This document shows, in pieces, positions 20,617-25,911 of a stretch of 25,911 bases of DNA. The stretch is from contig CAKPFO010000017.1 in NCBI GenBank assembly GCA_934153805.1, positions 1-25,911 on the forward strand, written 5' to 3'. The notes beneath the pieces are model-generated. The model was given only the letters and a program-made list of their open reading frames with translations, was not told the origin of the DNA and ran no database searches. Position 1 is the stretch's first letter. Each line of letters begins with the position of its first letter. This DNA comes from an uncultured Clostridia bacterium (GTDB lineage Bacteria > Bacillota > Clostridia > TANB77 > CAG-508). Position numbers and translations under genes: made by a program.

Positions 20617-22005
20617 ATGGATATATTAGAAAAATTAACTATTTTAGCAGATTCTGCTAAATATGATGCCTCTTGCAGTTCTTCTGGAAGCAAAAGGCAA
20701 AATACTAAAAATGGTATTGGAAACGGTGATGTTTCTGGTATTTGCCATAGTTGGGGTGCCGACGGCAGATGCATTTCTCTTCTTAAAATTTTAATGAGTA
20801 ATTGTTGTATATATGACTGTAAATATTGTATTAATAGATGTACAAATAATGTCAAAAGAGCGACATTTACTCCTAGAGAAATTGCTGATTTGACTATAGA
20901 ATTTTATAAACGTAATTATATAGAAGGTCTATTTTTAAGCTCTGCTGTAATAAAAGACCCTGATTTTACTATGGAAAAATTATATGAAACTGTTTTTATA
21001 TTAAGAAAAGAATATAATTTTAATGGTTATATTCATGTAAAAACAATTCCTGGCTGTAGTAAAGAATTAATTGATAAATTAGGCAATTTGGTGGATAGAA
21101 CAAGTATTAATATTGAGCTTCCATCTAATGATAGTTTAAAACTTTTAGCTCCCCAAAAGGAGAAAACAGGAATCTTAACTCCTATGAAATATATTTCAAA
21201 TAATATTAAAGTGTCTAACCAAGAAAAATCAAAATACAAAGACAAATTTGTTCCAGCAGGTCAAACTACTCAGTTAATTGTAGGTGCTACTCCTGAAACA
21301 GATTTTAAAATCATGAAATTATCTGAAGGACTATATAATAATTTTAAACTTAAACGTGTATATTATTCTGCCTATGTTTCTATTAATAACGACTCTAACT
21401 TACCAGCTTTAAAGGCTCCGCCTCTACTTCGTGAGAATAGACTTTATCAAGCTGATTGGCTTATTCGTTTTTATGGTTTTAAAATAGACGATTTGTTAGA
21501 TAATTCTCATCCTAATTTTAATAATTTTTTGGACCCAAAATGTGACTGGGCAATTAGGCATATAGAAAATTTTCCTGTAGAAATTAATAAAGCTGATTAT
21601 TACACTTTATTAAAAGTTCCCGGTATTGGTGTCACTTCTGCTAAAAGAATTATTACAGCAAGGCGCTTGTTTAACCTTACTTTTGATAATTTGAAAAGTC
21701 TTGGAATTGTTTTAAAACGAGCTAGATACTTTATTACATGTAATGGAAAGTATTATGATAATATAAACAGATTTAATCAAAACTTTATTACAGAAAATTT
21801 ATTATTTACCGAAAGAGTATCCACAGGACTTGCCCAAGGTGTTCAAACATCGCTGTTTGATTCTACCCAAAAACCAGTTTTACCTAGCAAAACATTGTCT
21901 GAATTGTTGGAAAATAAAAATGATGAAAATTATAAATCTAAAGTTTTTTCAACTTTGGCACCTACTAAATTTGATATGGTAAAGAGTATTACTGGTAGCT
22001 TATAA
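20617..22005 (+). CDS. putative DNA modification/repair radical SAM protein
   Basis: The 462-aa product matches the radical SAM family known from TIGR03916 (found with uracil-DNA-glycosylase-like partners). The cluster motif is C64-IYD-C68-KY-C71; the N-terminus has YDASCSSSGSKR and GICHSW.ADGRCISLLKILM, both typical. The barrel includes GLFLSSAVIKDPDFTME, YIHVKTIPGCS and TQLIVGATPETD. Near residue 330, INKADYYTLLKVPGIGVTSAKRII is a helix-hairpin-helix that would bind DNA. The ATG at 20617 is chosen for AAGGTGAT upstream; the frame is open 22 codons further but across the promoter. The gene is followed after 68 bp by its usual partner. The actual reaction is not known. Confidence 0.88.
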   Translation: MDILEKLTILADSAKYDASCSSSGSKRQNTKNGIGNGDVSGICHSWGADGRCISLLKILMSNCCIYDCKYCINRCTNNVKRATFTPREIADLTIEFYKRNYIEGLFLSSAVIKDPDFTMEKLYETVFILRKEYNFNGYIHVKTIPGCSKELIDKLGNLVDRTSINIELPSNDSLKLLAPQKEKTGILTPMKYISNNIKVSNQEKSKYKDKFVPAGQTTQLIVGATPETDFKIMKLSEGLYNNFKLKRVYYSAYVSINNDSNLPALKAPPLLRENRLYQADWLIRFYGFKIDDLLDNSHPNFNNFLDPKCDWAIRHIENFPVEINKADYYTLLKVPGIGVTSAKRIITARRLFNLTFDNLKSLGIVLKRARYFITCNGKYYDNINRFNQNFITENLLFTERVSTGLAQGVQTSLFDSTQKPVLPSKTLSELLENKNDENYKSKVFSTLAPTKFDMVKSITGSL

Positions 22006-22073
22006 AAAAGTAGAGAATGTAAAAACTAAGTCACTCTAGATTTAATTTTTTACAAACCTGTATTAAGAAAGAA

Positions 22074-22847
22074 ATGATAATGAATATGAAAAATTTTAAT
22101 AATACTAACACAACTTATTTATATGATGGAACCTTTGAGGGTTTACTTACAATTGTTTTTGATTGTTATATAAATAAACAAATACCGATTAATGTAATGT
22201 CTAAAAACTCTTACATTCCTAATCTTTTAGATATTACTAAATATATTTCTACAGATTACCAAAAATCTGAAAGAATTTTTAATGGAATTTCAAAAAATAT
22301 TTCGTATAATACCTTATATAATGCTTATTATGCGTTTTTAGCCGAAGATTCTGCTAAAGAAATTAATATTTTAAAATACATTTTATATGGTTTCTTAATT
22401 GGTCCTAGTATAGATACTATGTTGTCTATTGATTTCGTTTTTAAGGTTCAATCATTACGAAAAAAGATGCTTGCCGAATCGCATAAATTAAAAGGTCTAC
22501 TTCGCTTTTCTAGTATAGGCGATAATCTATTTTATAGTTCTATACATCCTACACATAATGTTATAGAAAATTTAGGGCATCACTTTATACGTAGGCTTCC
22601 TACTCAAAATTTTATTATACATGATAAAATACGTAATATAGCTTTTGTTTATAACACTCATGAATATCAAATTTTGGATGCTACATCGCTAAAAATCCCT
22701 GACGTATCTGAAAAAGAAAAATTATTTCAAGATTTGTGGAAAGCATTTTTTAAGACTATTGCTATAAAAGAAAGAACTAATCCTAGACTTCAAATGCAAT
22801 TTATGCCTAAAAAATATTGGCAAGATTTGAAAGAAATGCAAAATTAA
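22074..22847 (+). CDS. DNA metabolism protein, DUF4130 / TIGR03915 type
   Basis: This 257-aa protein matches the family routinely paired with the radical SAM protein upstream. It opens with YLYDGTFEGLLTIVFDCY, the family hallmark, and continues with KMLAESHKLKGLLRFS and YSSIHPTHNVIENLGHHFIRRLPTQNFIIHDKIRNIAFVY before a C-terminal QFMPKKYWQDLKEM. Some relatives carry a uracil-DNA-glycosylase domain at the C-terminus; here there is none and no separate UDG gene follows. The start is uncertain between ATG codons at 22074, 22080 and 22086; the ribosome binding site (AAGAAAG) is weak. A DNA repair or base-modification role is inferred from pairing only. Confidence 0.82.
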   Translation: MIMNMKNFNNTNTTYLYDGTFEGLLTIVFDCYINKQIPINVMSKNSYIPNLLDITKYISTDYQKSERIFNGISKNISYNTLYNAYYAFLAEDSAKEINILKYILYGFLIGPSIDTMLSIDFVFKVQSLRKKMLAESHKLKGLLRFSSIGDNLFYSSIHPTHNVIENLGHHFIRRLPTQNFIIHDKIRNIAFVYNTHEYQILDATSLKIPDVSEKEKLFQDLWKAFFKTIAIKERTNPRLQMQFMPKKYWQDLKEMQN

Positions 22848-22933
22848 ATTTTTTATAATATAAAATAAAAACTATAAAAATTAATAAATAGTTACCTATT
22901 CTCATAAATGTAACAAGCTTTTCAAACTTTCAT

Positions 22934-22981
22934 AATAACCCAAAACAAGACTCGTAATCACAAGTCTTGTTTTGGGTTATT
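22934..22981. terminator. bidirectional hairpin between the cassette and the 82-aa gene
   Basis: Arms 22934-22952 and 22963-22981 are perfect 19-bp complements (AATAACCCAAAACAAGACT) with a 10-nt loop. The right arm overlaps the stop of the minus-strand gene. T-runs are short on both sides. Confidence 0.75.
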
Positions 22982-23229
22982 TAATCTTTCTTTAATGGGC
23001 AATGTTCAGCAATTATTTTGTCCAAGTTGTGCATTCCTTCATTGTACTGACTTGCTAATTGCCTCCATTTTTCTTGCTCGTTTGGATATGTATGCATGCC
23101 TATCCTATTTCCTCTCGAAAACAGAATCATACCAGTTGGCAAGAACCGTACATCGGTAATTTTAGCACTTCTAAGTGCCAACAGCTGCACCTGTTGCATT
23201 TCGGTTAATTCAATTGAATTCCTACTCAT
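22981..23229 (-). CDS. small protein of unknown function, 82 aa
   Basis: I do not recognise this protein. It is soluble, begins MSRNSIELTEMQQVQLLALR and contains TDVRFLPTGMILFSRGNRIGM and a helical tail rich in Glu/Gln (PNEQEKWRQLASQYNEG). AAGGAGG lies about 6 bp before the ATG, and a TTTACA-17-TATAAT promoter is upstream, so it is a real gene. Its codons (CAG, CTG, CGG, CCA, GGC complement) are richer in G and C than those of its neighbours, which hints at recent acquisition. It stands alone between two plus-strand units. Confidence 0.7.
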   Translation of the reverse strand: MSRNSIELTEMQQVQLLALRSAKITDVRFLPTGMILFSRGNRIGMHTYPNEQEKWRQLASQYNEGMHNLDKIIAEHCPLKKD

Positions 23230-23280
23230 ACAATTACCTCCTTTTGCATTTACAATACCGTCCCTTTGGTAACATTTATT

Positions 23281-23309
23281 ATTATAACACCTTTTTTCTA
23301 ATATGTAAA
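23281..23309 (-). promoter_or_regulatory. promoter of the 82-aa gene
   Basis: On the minus strand TTTACA (23309-23304) and TATAAT (23286-23281) are 17 bp apart. TACC and GGTA face each other in the leader about 20 bp downstream. Confidence 0.7.
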
Positions 23310-23361
23310 CCCATTTCCATAATTTTACATTGTCCCGTTATTAAATTTCACACAAATTTCA

Positions 23362-23390
23362 TTGAAAAATATGTCGAACTATGTTAAGAT
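23362..23390 (+). promoter_or_regulatory. promoter of pflB
   Basis: TTGAAA (23362-23367) and TAAGAT (23385-23390) are 17 bp apart; start near 23397, leaving a 46-nt leader with AGGAGG before the ATG. Confidence 0.65.
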
Positions 23391-23442
23391 AAATTTGTAT
23401 ATATTATAAAAATATATTAATAATAATTAAAGGAGGATTATC

Positions 23443-25677
23443 ATGAAATTTACACAATGGAATGGTTTTAATACCCTTGGTGAATGGACTAAAGAAATTG
23501 ATGTTAGGGGCTTTATTCAAGCCAACTACACTCCATATGAAGGAGACGATTCTTTTTTAGCTGAAGCTACTGAAAGAACAAAAAAATTATGGGAAGAAGT
23601 ATTAGTACTTTATGAAAAAGAAAGAAAAAATGGAGTATTAGACGTAGATACAAAGACTCCATCTGCTATAAATGCTTATGATGCAGGGTATATAAATAAA
23701 GAATTGGAGCAAATTGTTGGTCTTCAAACAGATGCCCCATTAAAAAGAGCAATTATGCCTAATGGTGGTATAAAAATTGTTGAAAAATCTTGCGATGCTT
23801 ATGGTTATAAAGTTGATGAAGAAACTGATTATATTTATAATAATTTAAGAAAAACACATAATGACGGAGTATTCTCTGTATATACACCCGATGTAAGAGC
23901 AGCTAGAAGCTCTCACTTAATTACAGGTCTTCCAGATGGCTATGGTCGTGGTAGAATAATTGGAGATTATAGAAGAGTTGCACTATATGGTGTTGATGCA
24001 TTAATGGAAGAGAAAAAACAAGAACTTGAAATATTAGATGTAGATGAATTTACAGAGGATGTAATTCGCGAGCGTGAAGAAATACATGACCAATTAGTTG
24101 CTTTAGACGATTTAAAGAAAATGGCTGCTAAATATGGTTTTGATATTTCTGTACCTGCTTCAAATGCAAAAGAAGCAATTCAATGGTTATATTTTGCATA
24201 CTTAGGAGCAATAAAAGACCAAAATGGTGCCGCAATGAGTTTAGGTAGAACTTCTACTTTTCTAGATATTTATATTGAAAGAGATATAAAAAATGGAACT
24301 TTAACAGAGCAAGAAGCTCAAGAATTAATGGATCATTTTGTTATGAAATTACGTATGGTAAGATTTTTACGTACTCCAGAATATAATGAACTATTTAGTG
24401 GTGACCCTGTATGGGTAACTGAAAGTATTGGTGGTATGGGAGTTGACGGCAGAACTTTAGTAACAAAAAATTCATTTAGAGTATTACACACATTAACTAC
24501 ACTTGGTCCTGCTCCAGAACCAAACTTAACAGTTCTATGGTCAAATAACTTGCCAGAAGGATTCAAAAAATTCACAACAAAACTATCTATTAAAACATCT
24601 TCTATTCAATATGAAAATGATGATTTAATGAGAGTTACTTTAGGTGATGATTATGGTATTGCATGTTGCGTATCAGCAATGAAAATTGGTAAACAAATGC
24701 AATTCTTTGGAGCTAGAGCAAATTTGGCAAAAACTCTTTTATATGCTATTAATGGTGGTAGAGATGAAAAGAGTGGAAAACAAGTAACTCCAAAATTTGA
24801 AGCTATAACGTCTGAATACTTAGACTATGATGAAGTTATGGAAAAATTTGATAACATGATGGATTATGTTGCAAAAATATATATTAAAGCATTAAATGCT
24901 ATACATTATATGCATGATAAATATTCATATGAAGCATTAGAAATGGCTTTACATGACAAAGAAATATTAAGAACAATGGCATGTGGAATTGCAGGACTTT
25001 CAGTAGTTGCTGACTCTTTATCTGCAATAAAATATGCAAAAGTAAAAGTAATTCGTGATGAAACTGGTTTAGCTATTGATTATGAAACAGAAGGTGACTT
25101 TCCAAAATACGGAAATGATGATGATAGAGTAGATGACATTGCTGTAGATATTGTAAAAATCTTTTTAAGAAAATTACAAAAACATCATACTTACAGAAAT
25201 TCAAAACATACATTATCTATTTTAACTATTACATCAAACGTAGTATATGGAAAAGCAACAGGAAATACTCCAGATGGAAGACGTGCTGGAGAACCTTTTG
25301 GACCAGGTGCAAACCCATTACATGGTAGAGATACAAATGGTGCAGTAGCAGTTATGAACACTATTGCAAAACTACCTTATGAATATTCCGAAGATGGTAT
25401 TTCATACACATTCTCTATTACACCAGGAACATTGGGAAAAGAATTAGATACACAAGTAAATAACTTAGTAAGTTTACTTGATGGATATTTTAAACAAACA
25501 GGACATCACATTAATGTTAACGTATTTGACAGAGCATTATTAGAGGATGCAATGGAACATCCTGAAAAATACCCACAACTTACAATTCGTGTATCTGGAT
25601 ATGCAGTAAACTTCATCAAATTAACAAGAGAACAACAATTAGATGTAATTCATAGAACAATACATGAGAAATTTTAA
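23443..25677 (+). CDS. pflB: formate C-acetyltransferase (pyruvate formate-lyase)
   Basis: PflB converts pyruvate and CoA to acetyl-CoA and formate in anaerobic metabolism, using a glycyl radical. The 744-aa protein is full length. Landmarks are HNDGVFSVYTPDVRAARSSHLITGLPDGYGRGRIIGDYRR, read here as its parts VFSVYTPDVR and GLPDGYGRGRIIGDYRR, AMSLGRTSTFLDIYIERD, PEPNLTVLWS, the catalytic pair C408-C409 (IACCVSAM), GNTPDGRRAGEPFGPGANP and the radical loop RVSGYAVNF with Gly719. AAGGAGG lies 8 bp before the ATG. The activase gene pflA is not in the window, although its partner is essential; it may be elsewhere. The formate produced could serve NrdD as reductant. Confidence 0.97.
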   Translation: MKFTQWNGFNTLGEWTKEIDVRGFIQANYTPYEGDDSFLAEATERTKKLWEEVLVLYEKERKNGVLDVDTKTPSAINAYDAGYINKELEQIVGLQTDAPLKRAIMPNGGIKIVEKSCDAYGYKVDEETDYIYNNLRKTHNDGVFSVYTPDVRAARSSHLITGLPDGYGRGRIIGDYRRVALYGVDALMEEKKQELEILDVDEFTEDVIREREEIHDQLVALDDLKKMAAKYGFDISVPASNAKEAIQWLYFAYLGAIKDQNGAAMSLGRTSTFLDIYIERDIKNGTLTEQEAQELMDHFVMKLRMVRFLRTPEYNELFSGDPVWVTESIGGMGVDGRTLVTKNSFRVLHTLTTLGPAPEPNLTVLWSNNLPEGFKKFTTKLSIKTSSIQYENDDLMRVTLGDDYGIACCVSAMKIGKQMQFFGARANLAKTLLYAINGGRDEKSGKQVTPKFEAITSEYLDYDEVMEKFDNMMDYVAKIYIKALNAIHYMHDKYSYEALEMALHDKEILRTMACGIAGLSVVADSLSAIKYAKVKVIRDETGLAIDYETEGDFPKYGNDDDRVDDIAVDIVKIFLRKLQKHHTYRNSKHTLSILTITSNVVYGKATGNTPDGRRAGEPFGPGANPLHGRDTNGAVAVMNTIAKLPYEYSEDGISYTFSITPGTLGKELDTQVNNLVSLLDGYFKQTGHHINVNVFDRALLEDAMEHPEKYPQLTIRVSGYAVNFIKLTREQQLDVIHRTIHEKF

Positions 25678-25679
25678 CT

Positions 25680-25731
25680 AATAGGGACGGCCCTTTTTCG
25701 AAAAAATTTGCTAAAAAGGGCCGTCCCTATT
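25680..25731 (+). repeat. REP-like palindromic repeat, copy 3
   Basis: This copy has perfect 19-bp arms (25680-25698 and 25713-25731; ATAGGGACGGCCCTTTTT with its complement) around the same oriented loop CGAAAAAATTTGCT found in copies 1 and 2. It begins 2 bp after the pflB stop and may act as its terminator. Confidence 0.85.
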
Positions 25732-25737
25732 AAGAAA

Positions 25738-25764
25738 AAAAGAGGCTGTAAAAAAGCCTCTTTT
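25738..25764 (-). terminator. terminator of the right-edge gene
   Basis: AAAAGAGGC and GCCTCTTTT form a 9-bp stem with a 9-nt loop, followed on the minus strand by TTTC. It lies 14 bp after the stop of the partial leftward gene. Confidence 0.8.
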
Positions 25765-25778
25765 GAAATCATAATTTA

Positions 25779-25911
25779 TTAATTAAAATAATCTTTTAGC
25801 AATGGTTTTAGTCCTATGTTATAAACATAATCTGCCCATATTTCATCTACATCCCATATACACGTATACATGTCATTAAACCAAAATTCCGTCTTATCTC
25901 CTCTTGCCCAT
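25779..25911 (-). CDS. C-terminal end of an unknown protein, partial
   Basis: A leftward frame enters from the right edge and stops at 25781-25779. The visible 43 residues begin WARGDKTEFWFNDMYTC and end LKPLLKDYFN. They are rich in aromatic and acidic residues. The frame is open through its whole visible length and is followed by a terminator, so it is likely real, but the family cannot be named from this tail. Confidence 0.6.
   Translation of the reverse strand, partial: WARGDKTEFWFNDMYTCIWDVDEIWADYVYNIGLKPLLKDYFN

Noticed and set aside
1..25911. tRNA, rRNA or CRISPR array
   Set aside because: No cloverleaf with TTCGAATCC-like arms, no conserved rRNA segments and no regularly spaced repeats were seen.

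Overview
The window is AT-rich (by eye about 70% A+T) and looks like the chromosome of an anaerobic, spore-forming member of the Clostridia. The reasons are the forespore spoVAC-AD-AE operon, mother-cell genes (spoIIID, yabG, sipL, yunB), a SipL-type coat protein rather than SpoVID, an oxygen-sensitive class III ribonucleotide reductase, pyruvate formate-lyase, ribosomal-protein operons with Firmicutes-style leaders, and AGGAGG-type ribosome binding sites. I see no rRNA, tRNA, CRISPR array, prophage or transposase gene. The species cannot be named from this sequence.

Layout. 1-550 holds no large gene. It has a leftward promoter with a possible 37-aa ORF, an inverted repeat and a 46-bp palindromic repeat. 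551-2686 (+) is a dodecin-like gene followed by spoVAC, spoVAD and spoVAE. 2816-3394 (-) is a HAD nucleotidase. 3634-4894 (-) is infC-rpmI-rplT behind a leader with an attenuator, divergent from rplM-rpsI at 5281-6127 (+). 6422-6970 (-) is an orphan HELGH metallopeptidase, followed by about 560 bp with no gene. 7535-8533 (-) is a SplB-family radical SAM protein lacking the hydrogen-donor cysteine. 8724-12258 (-) is nrdD-nrdG-HD hydrolase, divergent from a Crp/Fnr-type regulator (12553-13176, +), with a 34-bp perfect palindrome between them. 13238-17391 (-) is a sporulation block read as spoIIID, yabG, veg, sipL, yunB. 17464-18416 is a one-gene cassette of unknown function between two roughly 75-bp near-identical direct repeats. 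18497-19720 (-) is an SPFH/zinc-ribbon protein and 19936-20433 (-) is trmL. 20617-22847 (+) is a two-gene radical SAM/DNA-metabolism cassette. 22981-23229 (-) is a small unknown gene, 23443-25677 (+) is pflB, and a leftward gene runs off the right edge.

How the genes fit together. One set serves sporulation and germination: DPA import (SpoVA), mother-cell regulation (SpoIIID), coat morphogenesis (SipL, YabG, YunB) and possibly UV-lesion repair (SplB-like). A second set serves anaerobic growth: NrdD/NrdG for dNTPs and PflB for acetyl-CoA plus formate, with a Crp/Fnr regulator next to the former. A third is housekeeping translation.

The least ordinary features are the duplicated-hairpin cassette upstream of spoIIID, the hairpin that buries the spoIIID ribosome binding site, the palindrome centred near -40 of the predicted nrdD promoter, the Cys-to-Ser change in the SplB homologue, and the dispersed 46-bp palindromic repeat, two inverted copies of which bracket the spoVA operon. 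All coordinates, promoters and hairpins were read by eye. No search or folding program was run.
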